A stretch of 64,000 nucleotides of DNA from Nitratireductor arenosus (GCF_009742725.1 NZ_WPHG01000002.1:682001-746000), one strand, 5' to 3'. Positions 19,399 through 30,575 are shown, counted from the first letter of the stretch. Notes: generated by a model from the sequence alone, not told the origin. A program made the numbers and translations.

Positions 19399-19758
19399 AT
19401 GTATGTCATCCGATTGAAGAACTGCGCCTTTTTCGCGCGCCATGGCGTGTACGACGCCGAGGAGATCCTTGGGCAGCGCTTTTATGTCGACGCCGCGCTG
19501 ACCGTCGACCCACAAAAGCCGCTCGAGGAAGACGATATCGGCGCCACCGTCGATTATGGCGCGGCGTTCCAGGTGATCGAGGAGATTGTGACTGGAAAAC
19601 GCCGTTTCCTGATCGAGGCGCTGGCGCGCGATGTCGCCAGGCAGCTTTGCGCTCGCTTCCCGCAGATCAAACAGGCGGAAATCACCGTCAGGAAACCGAA
19701 CGCGCCGGTGCCGGGCGTGCTCGACCATGTGGAGGTGACGCTTGTCTGGCCGCAATGA
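19399..19758 (+). CDS. folB: Dihydroneopterin aldolase
   Basis: 119 residues, the usual length. It shows the FolB pattern FFARHGVYDAEEILGQRFYVD and the downstream VDYGAAF and FLIEALA motifs, with the active-site lysine in VRKPNAPVPG. It supplies 6-hydroxymethyl-dihydropterin to FolK. Its 3' end overlaps folK by 17 bp. Confidence 0.93.
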   Translation: MYVIRLKNCAFFARHGVYDAEEILGQRFYVDAALTVDPQKPLEEDDIGATVDYGAAFQVIEEIVTGKRRFLIEALARDVARQLCARFPQIKQAEITVRKPNAPVPGVLDHVEVTLVWPQ

Positions 19759-20257
19759 GGTCCGCGCCTTTCTCGGGCTCGGCGGCAATCTCAGCGACCC
19801 GCTGGCGGCGATGGCGGCGGCGCTGCGTATGGTGGACGCCGATGTTTCGACCCGGGTGGTGACAGTCTCCTCCGTCTATCGCACGCCGCCCTGGGGCACG
19901 GTGGCGCAGCCCGATTTTCTCAACTGCGTCGCCGAACTTCGCACCACGCTTTCCCCGCGCGCCCTGCTCGAACTGTGCCTTGGCGCCGAGCGGGAACTGA
20001 AGCGGGTGCGCACCATACCGGGCGGTCCACGGGTGATCGATGTCGACGTGCTATGCCACGGCGAGGCAAGGCTTTGCGAAGGCGGACTCGAGCTTCCGCA
20101 TCCGCGCATGCTGCAACGCGCCTTTGTGCTGATACCGCTGCGGGAAATCGCGCCTGACCTGACCTTCGACGGTCTCGGTTTCGACCATTATCTCGACAGG
20201 ACGGATGCGGCCGGCATCATCGTCGCCGAAACCGGCGGCGACTGGTGGAAAGGCTGA
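19742..20257 (+). CDS. folK: HPPK, 6-hydroxymethyl-dihydropterin pyrophosphokinase
   Basis: 171 residues. Signature: AFLGLGGNLSDP at the N-terminus, VSSVYRTPPWG, and RTIPGGPRVIDVDVLCHG with the catalytic Asp pair. The start is a TTG at 19742: GGAGG lies 7-8 bases upstream and no in-frame ATG or GTG exists before the conserved LGLGGN. The start lies inside folB, so the two are translationally coupled. It makes the pyrophosphorylated pterin used by FolP. Confidence 0.92.
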   Translation: MSGRNEVRAFLGLGGNLSDPLAAMAAALRMVDADVSTRVVTVSSVYRTPPWGTVAQPDFLNCVAELRTTLSPRALLELCLGAERELKRVRTIPGGPRVIDVDVLCHGEARLCEGGLELPHPRMLQRAFVLIPLREIAPDLTFDGLGFDHYLDRTDAAGIIVAETGGDWWKG

Positions 20258-20311
20258 GAAATTTCGCCGGAGCGACGGTTCGGCATGCGTCGGTGTCGGT
20301 TCGCAAAGAAG

Positions 20312-20851
20312 CTATTTGCGTGAAACGGCTCCGACCGCGGTGGCGTCGACCCGCTTCAGGTTCATGCCGATCACCGGCACGAGTTCCTTGTTTACGCGCA
20401 CGGACACGGTGACGTTCATCGCGTCATTGCCCTTCATGCGGGCCAGCATGGCGCCGTTGAGCTTGTCGCGGTTGAGCGACATCACGGCGCGCGAGCCGGT
20501 GACATTGCCGCCGACAATGTCGAGGCCTTTGCCGCTGGCGCCGTCAAGAAAACTGCCCCGGTAACTCTTGCCGTGGCGCTCGATCGAGGCCGACATCTTT
20601 TGCGAAAACACGCCGACGCGGCAGCTTCCGCCGAGCGTCATGCCGACCTTTTTGGAATGGGTGGTGCCGGTGAGCGTACAGGTGAATTTCGTGCCCTTGT
20701 ACTTGCCGGCGACGATCTCGCCGGGGCCGACCCATTCGCCGCGCACCGACTTGAAAAATGTGTGGTCGCGATCCGTGGCAAATGCCGTGACCTGCGAGAA
20801 AAACAATGCCGCGGCTGCCGACGGCAAGACTGTGCGAAGAACACGATTCAT
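20312..20851 (-). CDS. Secreted protein of unknown function
   Basis: 179 residues with a signal peptide (cleavage near AFA-TDRDH, about residue 25). The mature protein is basic and beta-rich, with one pair of cysteines (in FTCTLTG and GSCRVGV). No catalytic motif is recognised. Phrases such as EWVGPGEIVAGKYKGTKF suggest a lipocalin-like or calycin-like barrel that tests a released compound, but this is only an impression. It is convergent with folK (about 55 bp). Confidence 0.65.
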   Translation of the reverse strand: MNRVLRTVLPSAAAALFFSQVTAFATDRDHTFFKSVRGEWVGPGEIVAGKYKGTKFTCTLTGTTHSKKVGMTLGGSCRVGVFSQKMSASIERHGKSYRGSFLDGASGKGLDIVGGNVTGSRAVMSLNRDKLNGAMLARMKGNDAMNVTVSVRVNKELVPVIGMNLKRVDATAVGAVSRK

Positions 20852-20990
20852 CTGGCTACCCGGTCACCGGAATACTGGACGCGACGACCGATCCTTGCCC
20901 CAGAATGGTTAATGGTTTGTCTAGGCCGCGCGCCTTTGCCGCAGAATGCGCAACTCCGCGCCATCTTTCAAGCGTCGAATTCGCGGCTTC

Positions 20991-22085
20991 TCATGCGGAA
21001 GGAGGCTGCTTTTCCGCCTTTTCCCCGACCAGCCGCGTCAGCGCGGAGAGGAAATCGCCGACGCCGGGACGCTTTTGCACGCGGAAGGGCAGCGGTCTGG
21101 CGGCCTCCATCGCGGCGATGCCGATCCTAACCGTCATCATGCCGTTGACCACGCCTTCGCCGAGCTTCGCCGACAGGCGCGCGGCCAGGCCGTGGCCGAG
21201 AATCTGCTGGACGATACTGTCGCCGGCGGCGATCGAGCCGGTCACCGCGAGATGGGCGAGCACCGAGCGCATCAGGCGGAAAAAGCCGAGCGTGCCTGGA
21301 CGCCCGCCGTAAAGATCGGCGATCCGGCGCACGAGCCGAACGGCTTCATAAAGCACGTAGACAAGGTCGACCAGCGCCCGTGGGCTGACGGCGGTGACCA
21401 GCGACACGCGCTTCCCCGCGTCCAGCACCAGTTGGCGCGCACGCCTGTCGAGCGGCGCCAGCAATTCGGTCTCCGCAAGGCCGATCAGGTCCGGCGCGTC
21501 GATGACGTCGTCGCGCAATGCCTCGAGTGCCGCGCGGCCGGCGGCGGTTTCGGGCTTGGCGGCGAGAAAGCCGGCCAGATCGTCGGTCAGGTCCCGGGCC
21601 GCCTTGGCGTCCGCGTGCGCCACGACGTCATCGGCGCGCCGGCGCATGCGCTCGACCGATCCAAGCCGCATCAGGGCCATGACTTCGCGCAGCAGGATCG
21701 CGGCCAGCGCCGCGCCGGCAAGCGCCGTCAGGGCGATCGCGGTCCAGCCGAGCCAGTCGGCGCGGGTGAACAGGTCGCGCACCAGGCCGTCGACCCACAG
21801 GCCGACGGCGAGCGATATCAGGATGCCGGTGGCGCCGAAAAACAACGCGGCAAGCCGCGACCGTCGCGGCGGCGGCGGCAGCGGCCTAAGTTCGGGTTCG
21901 GTACCGTTTTCGAAATAGTCGATCTCGTCCGTCTTGACGGCGACGAAATCCTCGCCGCGCACGGCGCGCGGCTGGCGAGGCTTTTGAGAACCGGACGTCG
22001 CGGCCGTCTTGCGCGATGCCGCCGGCTTGGGCGCCCCCTCGCGCGCCGGCAGGCGGAAGGCGGCGGGCTTGCGTTCGTTGCTCAT
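20991..22085 (-). CDS. YcjF/TIGR01620-family membrane protein (DUF697)
   Basis: 364 residues from ATG 22085. A basic, Ala/Pro-rich N-terminus precedes two membrane segments near residues 80-135 (LAALFFGATGILISLAVGL and GWTAIALTALAGAALAAIL). A helical DUF697 domain follows (ISPRALVDLVYVLYEAVRL-type core; GFFRLMRSVLAHLAVTG). The start overlaps the stop of the ycjX gene (ATGA), the same pairing as ycjX-ycjF of enterobacteria, where both belong to the phage-shock regulon. No psp genes are nearby. Confidence 0.82.
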   Translation of the reverse strand: MSNERKPAAFRLPAREGAPKPAASRKTAATSGSQKPRQPRAVRGEDFVAVKTDEIDYFENGTEPELRPLPPPPRRSRLAALFFGATGILISLAVGLWVDGLVRDLFTRADWLGWTAIALTALAGAALAAILLREVMALMRLGSVERMRRRADDVVAHADAKAARDLTDDLAGFLAAKPETAAGRAALEALRDDVIDAPDLIGLAETELLAPLDRRARQLVLDAGKRVSLVTAVSPRALVDLVYVLYEAVRLVRRIADLYGGRPGTLGFFRLMRSVLAHLAVTGSIAAGDSIVQQILGHGLAARLSAKLGEGVVNGMMTVRIGIAAMEAARPLPFRVQKRPGVGDFLSALTRLVGEKAEKQPPSA

Positions 22086-23545
22086 GCCAGCCGGTCCCCG
22101 AGCAGGAATTGCAGGGCCCGGTCGAGCCGGATATGCGGCAGCACCAGCGACAGGCCGTCGGCGGACCGTTCCAGACGCGGCGGGCGGAAGCGTACGAAAC
22201 GCACCGTCTCGACAGGCGCCGTGTCGGCGGCTGCGTCGAAGAGCGGCCCGATATTGTCCGGCAGATCGCCGGGAAAGACCGCGGTCTCGGTTTCGCCGTC
22301 GAACGTCTCGTCGCCGATCGTCTCGCCAGCGAGCGGCGTGCCGATGATCACCGGCAGGTCCTCGCGGCCCTGCCGGACCGTGCCCTCGCGGGTGGCGCGC
22401 AGCGCGGCCATTGCGACGGCGTCGACCTGGGCGCCGGTCAGCCGCGCCTTGGCCACGGCGCGGTCGGCGAGCCGCCGTACGATCGCCTGTAGCCGGTCGT
22501 GGTTTTCGTGATGCAGATGGTCGGCCTTGGTCGCCGCGACCAGGATGCGGTCGATCCGCCGCGTCACCAGGTCGGTCAGAAGATTGCCGCGTCCGGGCCG
22601 GAAGCAGGACAGGATGTCGGTCAGGGCGCGCTCGAGGTCGGCGAGCGCAGCCGGCCCGGCATTGAGCGCCTGCAGCGCGTCGACCAGTACGATTTGCCGG
22701 TCGAGCCGGGTGATGTGATCGCGAAAGAACGGCTTCACGACGTGGGTCTTGTAGGCCTCGAAGCGGCGCTCCATCATCGCGTAGAGCGAACCCGGCCGGG
22801 TGCGCCCGGTCTTTTCCTGCGGCAGCGGGGCGAAGGTGAGCGCCGGCGAGCCGTCGAGGTCGCCGGGCATCAGCAGACGGCCGGGCGGAAGCGTCGACAG
22901 CGCACGGCTGTCTTCCTTGCAGGCTCTCAGATAGGCGGCGAAGCGGTCGGCAAGCGCCTTGGCCGTCATCTCGTCGGCATCGGCCTCGGGATCGACCGCG
23001 CTTGCCGCGGCCAGCCAGTCGGCGGCGAGGTCGGCGCGCGCGGGCAGTTCGGCCAGTTCGCGCGATTCGCGGCAGAAGGTAGCGTAGCTCTTGCCGAGCA
23101 GCGGCAGGTCGAGCAGCCACTCGCCCGGATAGTCGACGATATCGACCGACAATTGGCCGCGCGAGAACATTCGCCCCCAGGCCGAGGCCGATTCATAAGC
23201 GATCGTCAGGCGCAGTTCCGATATCGCGCGCGTCGATTCGGGCCAGCGGCGCTCCGTCACCAAGGCGTCGACATGCTCTTCGTATTGAAAGCGCGGCACC
23301 GCGTCGTCGGGCTGTTCCTCCAGGAAGGCGCGCGCGATGCGGCCGGTTTTCTGCGCCTCGAACAGGGGCAATCGTCCGCCATGGATCAGATTGTGCACCA
23401 GCGAGGATATGAAGACCGTCTTGCCCGCCCGCGACAGGCCGGTCACGCCGAGCCTGATATTCGGGGCGACGAATCCGGCGGCGCGGCTGGCGAGCGTGTC
23501 GAGCGCGATCAGCGCCTCGTCGGCATAGGTTGTCAGGGACGCCAA
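22082..23545 (-). CDS. ycjX: YcjX-family GTPase-like protein (DUF463)
   Basis: 487 residues. The P-loop is GLSRAGKT (about 35-42). The Walker B-like strand is DIVDYPGEWLLD, and an NKxD-like element appears as ATKADHLH. YcjX proteins are predicted nucleoside-triphosphatases associated with stress at the membrane. The gene is translationally coupled to the DUF697 gene. The reading frame continues upstream only a few codons beyond the conserved start. Confidence 0.88.
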   Translation of the reverse strand: MASLTTYADEALIALDTLASRAAGFVAPNIRLGVTGLSRAGKTVFISSLVHNLIHGGRLPLFEAQKTGRIARAFLEEQPDDAVPRFQYEEHVDALVTERRWPESTRAISELRLTIAYESASAWGRMFSRGQLSVDIVDYPGEWLLDLPLLGKSYATFCRESRELAELPARADLAADWLAAASAVDPEADADEMTAKALADRFAAYLRACKEDSRALSTLPPGRLLMPGDLDGSPALTFAPLPQEKTGRTRPGSLYAMMERRFEAYKTHVVKPFFRDHITRLDRQIVLVDALQALNAGPAALADLERALTDILSCFRPGRGNLLTDLVTRRIDRILVAATKADHLHHENHDRLQAIVRRLADRAVAKARLTGAQVDAVAMAALRATREGTVRQGREDLPVIIGTPLAGETIGDETFDGETETAVFPGDLPDNIGPLFDAAADTAPVETVRFVRFRPPRLERSADGLSLVLPHIRLDRALQFLLGDRLA

Positions 23546-23630
23546 GTCGCCTCCATCCAGTTGCGCTGAAACGTCACCGATATAGGCAGCGCGACCGCGA
23601 ATTGGAATGGAGCGGCGGCGCGGACCCGGT

Positions 23631-24140
23631 TCATGCCCGCTCGGGCGTCAGGAACGCTTCGAGCCGCGCGTCGGCCGCCGACGCCTCGAAAAGCGGTCTG
23701 GCGAAAGAAAACACGGCCAGCCCGGCGGTCGGGAAACCGCGTGCCAGGCGCTGGCGGGCGTCGTCGTTGCCGTGTCGGGCGAAAGCGAAGGCCAGTTCCT
23801 CGATCATCGGGTTGTGACCGACGATCAAAAGCGCTTCGGCGTCGCCATTGTTGCGCATGATGGTCAGATAGGCGCTGGGATCTGACCCATAGAGGGAATT
23901 CGACATCAATGCCGCGCCAGCCTTGTGCCCGAGCGCGTTCGCGACGCCCTGCCAGGTCTCGAGCGCCCGGCGGGCCGGCGAGCACATGACGCGGCTCGGC
24001 ACGTGGCCGCCCGCCCGCATCGCTGCGCCGATCGCGGTGGCCTCATCCCGGCCGTCTTCGGTCAAGGCCCGGTCAAAATCGCGCCCGCCCGGCTCGGCCC
24101 AGGCCGCCTTGGCATGGCGCAGCAGAAAGAGGCGGCTCAT
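23631..24140 (-). CDS. Histidine phosphatase-family protein (SixA-like)
   Basis: 169 residues from ATG 24140, which has GGGGAGA just upstream; a longer reading to 24203 lacks a ribosome site. Phosphoglycerate-mutase-like active site: LLRHAKA near the N-terminus (catalytic His) and VGHNP about 100 residues later, plus SPARRALETW. The short single-domain form and the RHAK motif are those of SixA-type phosphohistidine phosphatases. It may act on an Hpt-type phosphohistidine, but the substrate is unknown. Confidence 0.85.
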   Translation of the reverse strand: MSRLFLLRHAKAAWAEPGGRDFDRALTEDGRDEATAIGAAMRAGGHVPSRVMCSPARRALETWQGVANALGHKAGAALMSNSLYGSDPSAYLTIMRNNGDAEALLIVGHNPMIEELAFAFARHGNDDARQRLARGFPTAGLAVFSFARPLFEASAADARLEAFLTPERA

Positions 24141-24292
24141 TCTGGTCTCCCCGTCCGGCGCCACGCGCACCGTCTCCGAGTTCGTTCGTAAGTCATCCGC
24201 CATGCCTCACGCAATATCGGCACCAGCCCCGGTTCCGCGCGAGCCGGCGAGGATCGTGACTGACAAAGACGTGATTTCTCCGACCTTTGTGC

Positions 24293-24321
24293 TTGTGCCG
24301 TCAGATTCGCCCGAATATATA
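24293..24321 (+). promoter_or_regulatory. Candidate sigma-70 promoter of dksA
   Basis: TTGTGC (24293-24298) and TATATA (24316-24321) with a 17-bp spacer, about 30 bp before the dksA start. It is the only AT-rich -10-like element in the gap. Confidence 0.45.
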
Positions 24322-24351
24322 AGCGCCGGTTCATTGTGCGGGGTGACTCGA

Positions 24352-24768
24352 ATGAGTGGAACCAAGGAACGAAATTATGTCCCTACCGAGGACGAGCCGT
24401 TCATGAACGAACGGCAGAAGACCTATTTCAGGACCAAGTTGATCTCCTGGAAGACCGAGATCCTGCGCGAAGCGAGGGAAACCCTTGAATCGCTGCAGCA
24501 GGAAAACGCGAATCATCCCGATCTCGCCGATCGGGCGTCGTCGGAAACCGACCGGGCCATCGAATTGCGCGCCCGCGATCGCCAGCGCAAGCTGATCTCC
24601 AAGATCGACGCTGCCTTGCAGCGTATCGATGACGGCACCTACGGCTATTGCGAAGAGACCGGCGAGCCGATCTCGCTCAAGCGCCTGGACGCGCGCCCGA
24701 TCGCGACCTTGTCGATCGAGGCGCAAGAGCGGCACGAACGGCGCGAAAAAGTCTATCGCGACGATTGA
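24352..24768 (+). CDS. dksA: RNA polymerase-binding factor DksA, cysteine-poor type
   Basis: 138 residues. The coiled-coil hairpin with the tip motif DxxDxA (Asp57, Asp60, Ala62) is intact, so it should enter the secondary channel of RNA polymerase and modulate stringent-response transcription with ppGpp. The zinc finger has only Cys100. The positions of the other three E. coli cysteines are Thr103, Ser121 and Ala124. Fold-keeping without zinc is known for DksA2-type proteins, and this substitution is, as I recall, usual in rhizobial DksA. A terminator follows. Confidence 0.93.
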   Translation: MSGTKERNYVPTEDEPFMNERQKTYFRTKLISWKTEILREARETLESLQQENANHPDLADRASSETDRAIELRARDRQRKLISKIDAALQRIDDGTYGYCEETGEPISLKRLDARPIATLSIEAQERHERREKVYRDD

Positions 24769-24796
24769 GACGACGTATAGGCAGGAAGGTGGAAAC

Positions 24797-24821
24797 AGGC
24801 GGCTGACGAGGCCGTCTTTTT
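24797..24821 (+). terminator. Rho-independent terminator of dksA
   Basis: A 7-bp stem AGGCGGC / GCCGTCT with one G-T pair and a 7-base loop is followed by a run of five T. It lies 29 bp after the dksA stop. Confidence 0.55.
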
Positions 24822-24885
24822 CATATGCGGGCCGTGCCACTTTCCGCCAGCCGCGACGCGACCCGGGCCGTGCCTTTATCGAAAT

Positions 24886-25689
24886 CTATTTGTGGTCGCG
24901 TGAAAGCTCGCCGAGCAGTTTTGTCATTTCGTCGTCGAGCGACCCGTCCTTGGCATGCGCTTTCGGGGTTTCCACGCCCAAGGACTGATTGAGCTCGCGC
25001 AAGAGCGCGTCGTCCAGGTCGCCATCGTCATGGATTGCGGGCGCGGGCGCGGGCTTGGGCTCCGGTTTCGGCGCGGGCGCGCCGACTGGTGCGACGGCGG
25101 GGGCAGGTGTCGCTGGCCGCGCCGGGGCCGGCTGGGTCCTGGGGGCAGATGCAGGCTGGGCCGGGCGCCAGGCAGGAGCCTGCTTGGCGCCGGGTGGCGC
25201 GGGTTGCGACGCTGCCGGTCGGGCCGGCGGTGCGGCGGGGCGCGGTGTGGTCGCCGCGCGCTCAGGCCCGCGCAAACCCGAAAACGGACGGGCCGGGGCA
25301 GGTTCGGACTTTTCCGGCACGGACGGCGACGGCGGCGGTGCCTGGCGTGGAGGCGCGTCAGCCTCGTCGGTGATCGACCGCGACGATTTGTGGATCATGC
25401 GGATATCCTGTTCGACAACGATGTCGTTCGCGCCGCCGATCAGGATCAAATGTTCCACGTCGTCGCGTCGAACCAGCACGAGGCGGCGGCGGGTGTCGAT
25501 CGCGGTGGCGTCCATGACTGCGAGCCGGGCCTTGCGGTTGCGCCCGCCGGCAATGAAGGTGCCTGCCGTTATTCCCCGCAGAAGACGCAAAGCGATCAGC
25601 GCGATGACGATGATGACGAGGGCCAACAGGACCCATCCGACCAGCGGCGCATATTGAGGTCCGATCATCCCTTCCAGCCATGCCGTCAT
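24886..25689 (-). CDS. FliO-like membrane protein with Ala/Pro-rich tail
   Basis: 267 residues from ATG 25689, preceded by AAAGGAA; the reading frame runs further to 25887 without a ribosome site. One membrane segment (about 14-35, GWVLLALVIIVIALIALRLL) is followed by a small beta domain (RRLVLVRRDDVEHLILIGGANDIVVEQDI) like the cytoplasmic domain of FliO, the flagellar export assembly factor. Then comes about 150 residues of Pro/Ala-rich low complexity and an acidic C-terminal end. No flagellar gene is nearby, so the FliO name may describe only the fold. Confidence 0.6.
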   Translation of the reverse strand: MTAWLEGMIGPQYAPLVGWVLLALVIIVIALIALRLLRGITAGTFIAGGRNRKARLAVMDATAIDTRRRLVLVRRDDVEHLILIGGANDIVVEQDIRMIHKSSRSITDEADAPPRQAPPPSPSVPEKSEPAPARPFSGLRGPERAATTPRPAAPPARPAASQPAPPGAKQAPAWRPAQPASAPRTQPAPARPATPAPAVAPVGAPAPKPEPKPAPAPAIHDDGDLDDALLRELNQSLGVETPKAHAKDGSLDDEMTKLLGELSRDHK

Positions 25690-25917
25690 TGCTGATTCCT
25701 TTCGCCCCTCATTTTGGTGGCGAACACTAAAACGTTTCATGTGTAAAAGGAAACGCTTCGGCTGGTCTTTCCGGCGGATACCGGTCACCGGTCGTGCCCG
25801 CCGCGGCAAACGGCCGGAATCTGCCTTGAAGCGGGCGGACGGGCTTTCGCCTGCGTGCAGAATGTGATTCATACCGGTCGGGGTCAATCGACAGGAATCG
25901 GGCAGGACGGAGCGTCA

Positions 25918-28506
25918 ATGGCAGGAGAAGGCCGGGGGAAGGGCTATCCCGACCCGATCGTCGACCAGAATGCGCGCCCGGGCACGATTGCCCGTCTGGT
26001 CGTGTTCATCGTCGTCCTGATTTGCGCCGCCTTTTTGTTCGTGCTCATGCGCGACCGTTTCGGCGATCCGTTTCTGCTTGGCATGCTCGGCGTGTTGGCG
26101 ATGATCGGCATCGGCTACCTGTTCGCGACCGCGATCGGTTTCGTGCAAATCGCCCCGCGCTCGAGTGGCGACGAACTCGCCAAAGCCTATGTCGATTCCA
26201 TGCCGCAGGGGCTGATTGTCAGCGACCTGAAGGGCCGGGTCTGTTACGCCAACCGCGCCTATGCCGAGCTGACGGGAGCCAGTTCGGCCGCCGATGTCCG
26301 GTCGGTCGAGGGATTGTTGGCCGACAATCCCGATGCCGCGCCGGTCGTGGAACGGATCGCGTCCAGCCTGCGCGACGGGCAGAGCGGCGAGGGCGAATTC
26401 AGGCTGTCCCAGTCGATAAGGCCGGGCTCCGAGCCGGGCGCGCGGTGGTATCGCGCCAGGGCCCGCAGCTTCGCCGCGCCGGTTCAGCGTCAGCCGTTAT
26501 TGTCCTGGCAGATCGAGGACATATCGGCCGAGCGCGCCGAACAGGAACGTTTCTTTCTCGATCTCCAGCAGGCGATCGACCATCTCGATCACGCACCCGC
26601 CGGCTTTTTTTCCACCGACGCGGACGATCGCGTGACCTACGTGAACGCCACGCTCGCCGAATGGCTGGGCATCGACCTGGCCAGTTTCACGCCCGGTTCC
26701 GTCACACTGCCGGAAATCGTCGCCGGCGACGGCATGGCCCTGATCCGCTCGGTCAAGGCGGAGCCCGGCTCGGTGCGCAACGCCGTCATCGACCTCGATC
26801 TGTTGACGGGCGGCGGCGAAGCGCTGCCGGTGCGTTTCATGCACAAAACCATGGCCAGCCGCGACGGCCTGCCCGGCGCGACCCGCACCATCGTGCTCAA
26901 TCGCGCCAAGGGCGAGGACGCGACCGCCGATCTGCGCGCCTCGGAAGTGCGCTTCACGCGCTTCTTCAACTCCACGCCGATGGCGATCGCCGGCGTCGAC
27001 GGCAAGGGACGCATTCTGCGCACCAACGCGCCCTTCCTGTCGCTGTTCGGCTCGGTTGTCGATCGCGCCTCGGTGGAACGCAAGCTGCGTCTGGAGACGG
27101 TCATCCATGAGCGCGATCGCGCGACCTTCACCGCCGCGCTCGAGAAAGCCAAGCTGCGCCAGGCCGACATCGCGCCGATCGACACCGTGCTTCCCGGCGA
27201 CGACGAGCGTCACATGCGTTTTTACGTCAATGCCGTGGCCGATGCGGGCGAGGACGCCGAGGAAGCAGCGATCGTCTACGCCGTCGAGACCACCGAGCAG
27301 AAGGCGCTTGAGGCGCAGATGGCCCAGGGCCAGAAAATGCAGGCGGTCGGTCAACTCGCCGGCGGCATCGCGCATGACTTCAACAATGTGCTGACGGCCA
27401 TCATCATGGCCTCGGATCTGTTGCTGACCAATCACCGCCCGTCGGATCCGTCCTTTCCCGACATCATGAACATCAAGCAGAACGCCAATCGCGCCGCCTC
27501 GCTGGTGCGGCAGCTCCTGGCCTTTTCGCGGCGCCAGACGCTGCGTCCGGAGGTCTTGAGCCTGACCGACGTGCTCGCCGATCTGCGCATGCTGTTGGCG
27601 CGGCTGATCGGCAACGAGATCAAGCTCAGGATCGAGCACGGCCGCGATCTGTGGCCGGTGCGCGTCGATCTCGGCCAGTTCGAGCAGGTCGTCGTCAACC
27701 TCACTGTCAACGCCCGCGACGCCATGCCCGATGGCGGCGAACTGGCGGTGCGCACCCGCAATTTCGCGGCGGACGAATGCGCGGGCCTTTCGTATCGCGA
27801 ACTTGCGCCGGCGGATTACGTGCTGGTCGAGGTCCAGGATACCGGGACCGGTATCCCCGCCGACGTTTTGAAGAAGATTTTCGAGCCGTTCTTCACCACC
27901 AAGGAGGTCGGCAAGGGCACCGGGCTCGGCCTGTCGATGGTCTACGGTATCATCAAGCAGACCGGCGGTTTCATCTTCTGCGATTCGCAGGAGGGCGCCG
28001 GCACGACGTTCCGCATCTTCCTGCCGCGCCATATCGAAACCAAGTCGGACGAGACCGAAGAGGCCGCCGCCGCGGCCGAGAAGGCGCCGGGCGCACAACC
28101 GGCCGCCGCCGCGCCGCAAAAGGACCTGTCAGGATCGGCCACGGTGCTTCTGGTCGAGGACGAGGACGCCGTGCGCATGGGCGGTATGCGCGCGCTCACC
28201 TCGCGCGGCTACACCGTCCACGAGGCGACGTCGGGCATCGAGGCGCTGGAGATATTCAAGGAGCTCGACGGCAAGATCGACATCGTCGTCTCCGACGTGG
28301 TGATGCCGGAGATGGATGGGCCGACGCTTTTGGGCGAACTGCTCAAGCTGCAGCCCGATATCCGTTTCGTCTTCGTTTCCGGTTACGCCGAGGACGCATT
28401 CGCCAAAAACCTGCCCGAGGAAGCCAAGTTCGGCTTTTTGCCGAAACCGTTCTCGCTCAAGCAGTTGGCGACCGTGGTCAAGGACATGCTGGAAAACGGC
28501 GAGTGA
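25918..28506 (+). CDS. cckA: Cell-cycle hybrid histidine kinase CckA
   Basis: 862 residues from ATG 25918. Two membrane segments near the N-terminus (about 22-42 and 52-72) are followed by PAS domains. The HisKA/HATPase pair has phosphoacceptor His486 in GGIAHDFNN, with N box [10 protein letters not shown] and G boxes (DTGTGI; GTGLGLS). A C-terminal receiver has Asp748/Asp750 acidic residues and phosphoacceptor Asp793 in [10 protein letters not shown]. This layout is CckA of alphaproteobacteria, which feeds phosphate through ChpT to CtrA and CpdR to control the cell cycle. It is divergent from the FliO-like gene; the leader contains an inverted repeat CGTTTC...GAAACG (25733-25755). Confidence 0.92.
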   Translation: MAGEGRGKGYPDPIVDQNARPGTIARLVVFIVVLICAAFLFVLMRDRFGDPFLLGMLGVLAMIGIGYLFATAIGFVQIAPRSSGDELAKAYVDSMPQGLIVSDLKGRVCYANRAYAELTGASSAADVRSVEGLLADNPDAAPVVERIASSLRDGQSGEGEFRLSQSIRPGSEPGARWYRARARSFAAPVQRQPLLSWQIEDISAERAEQERFFLDLQQAIDHLDHAPAGFFSTDADDRVTYVNATLAEWLGIDLASFTPGSVTLPEIVAGDGMALIRSVKAEPGSVRNAVIDLDLLTGGGEALPVRFMHKTMASRDGLPGATRTIVLNRAKGEDATADLRASEVRFTRFFNSTPMAIAGVDGKGRILRTNAPFLSLFGSVVDRASVERKLRLETVIHERDRATFTAALEKAKLRQADIAPIDTVLPGDDERHMRFYVNAVADAGEDAEEAAIVYAVETTEQKALEAQMAQGQKMQAVGQLAGGIAHDFNNVLTAIIMASDLLLTNHRPSDPSFPDIMNIKQNANRAASLVRQLLAFSRRQTLRPEVLSLTDVLADLRMLLARLIGNEIKLRIEHGRDLWPVRVDLGQFEQVVVNLTVNARDAMPDGGELAVRTRNFAADECAGLSYRELAPADYVLVEVQDTGTGIPADVLKKIFEPFFTTKEVGKGTGLGLSMVYGIIKQTGGFIFCDSQEGAGTTFRIFLPRHIETKSDETEEAAAAAEKAPGAQPAAAAPQKDLSGSATVLLVEDEDAVRMGGMRALTSRGYTVHEATSGIEALEIFKELDGKIDIVVSDVVMPEMDGPTLLGELLKLQPDIRFVFVSGYAEDAFAKNLPEEAKFGFLPKPFSLKQLATVVKDMLENGE

Positions 28507-28542
28507 GGCGGGCGTCGGCGCAGCCGGCGCCTGTATCGGCGA

Positions 28543-29462
<920 letters not shown>

Positions 29463-29466
<4 letters not shown>

Positions 29467-30437
29467 GGGCAAACCATTTTGTCTTGCGGGAGCGGGAGAG
29501 GAACGGCCTGCGGCACCCGCGTCAGCGTCCGTGCGAAAGCAAGCGCGTTGTAATCGGCGATCGCGGCGGGGCTTTCGATGCACAGCACGGCCGCGGCAAT
29601 CCCCCGGCGCAGTGCCTCGGAAAACGGGATTTTTACCGTCAGGCTCTCGACCATTGTGCCGGCGAGCGCGTCGCCGGCACCGGTGACGTCGCTGATCTTT
29701 CGCGGCGGCGGCGGTGTCAGAAGATAAAGCGCCTCGTCGTCGAAGGCGATAAGTTCGCCGCCGCCGGCCGTCACCACCGCGCTGGCGAGGCCCGCCGCGC
29801 GCAACGCTTCGACCAGAGTGTGCGGCGCCGCGCCCGCGTCCGTCGCCGTCAGCGCCGCCGCCTCGCGCCGGTTCATGAACAGGCAGGCGAGCCGGTCGGC
29901 GAGCGGGGCCAGGCGGCCGACCTTGGCCGGTGAAATCGCGATCGCGTAAAGCGGGGTGCCGGCGGCGAGGCCGGCCAGCCGTTCGAGGGCGGCGGCGGAA
30001 AGATTGGCATCGCATAAAACCGCGTCAGCTGACGCGATCGCCGCGCGCGGCTTGGCGCGGCGCACCAGCCTGTCGAAGGCGGCGTCGTAAAGCGCCATGT
30101 CGGCAAGGGCGGCGACCACGTCGCCGTCGGCGTCGAGGATGGCGGTGTAGCTCGCCGTGGTGCGGTCGAGGTAGACCGCCGACAGATCCTCGATGCGGGC
30201 CGCTGCGATCGCGCCCGCCACGGCCTCGCCGGCCGCGTCGCCGCCACGTGCCGACACCAGCGCGACGCGGCCCCCGCGCCCGGCGATAACGCGCGCGGCG
30301 TTGAAGACGCCGCCGCCGACCTCCTCGCGCATTGCGCCGGGGTTGGAGGCGCCGGGCACGAACGGGCCGGCGACCCGGCCGCGCCGGTCGATATGGGCGC
30401 CGCCGATGGCGAGGATGGTGCAAGGCGGTGAAGGCAT
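29463..30437 (-). CDS. psuK: PfkB-family pseudouridine kinase
   Basis: 324 residues from ATG 30437; the frame runs to 30518 with a low-complexity extension. PfkB signatures: GGAHIDRRG at the N-terminus, GGGVFNAARVIAGRGGRVALVS, and the C-terminal DVTGAGDALAGTMV with the catalytic Asp. The neighbouring psuG gene fixes the substrate as pseudouridine with fair confidence. Together they recycle pseudouridine from RNA breakdown. The IS element lies 160 bp upstream. Confidence 0.88.
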
Positions 30438-30575
30438 CGGGGTGCCGGACTGCGAGGACAAGGCGGGCCGGCGCGCGGCCGGCGCGGCGACCTTACCGGC
30501 CGGGTTTCGCGCTGGCAACGGGCCCGGCCGAATCGGCCGAGCCGCACCCTTGGCGGGGGCGGGACACGGCGGGCG

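Noticed and set aside
20991-23120. 709-codon reading that would extend the DUF697 protein into the ycjX region
   Set aside because: The upper half is ycjX in another frame; the ATGA overlap at 22082-22085 and family length set the start at 22085.
26497-28119. 540-codon minus-strand frame opposite cckA
   Set aside because: Antisense to the kinase core, with no independent support.
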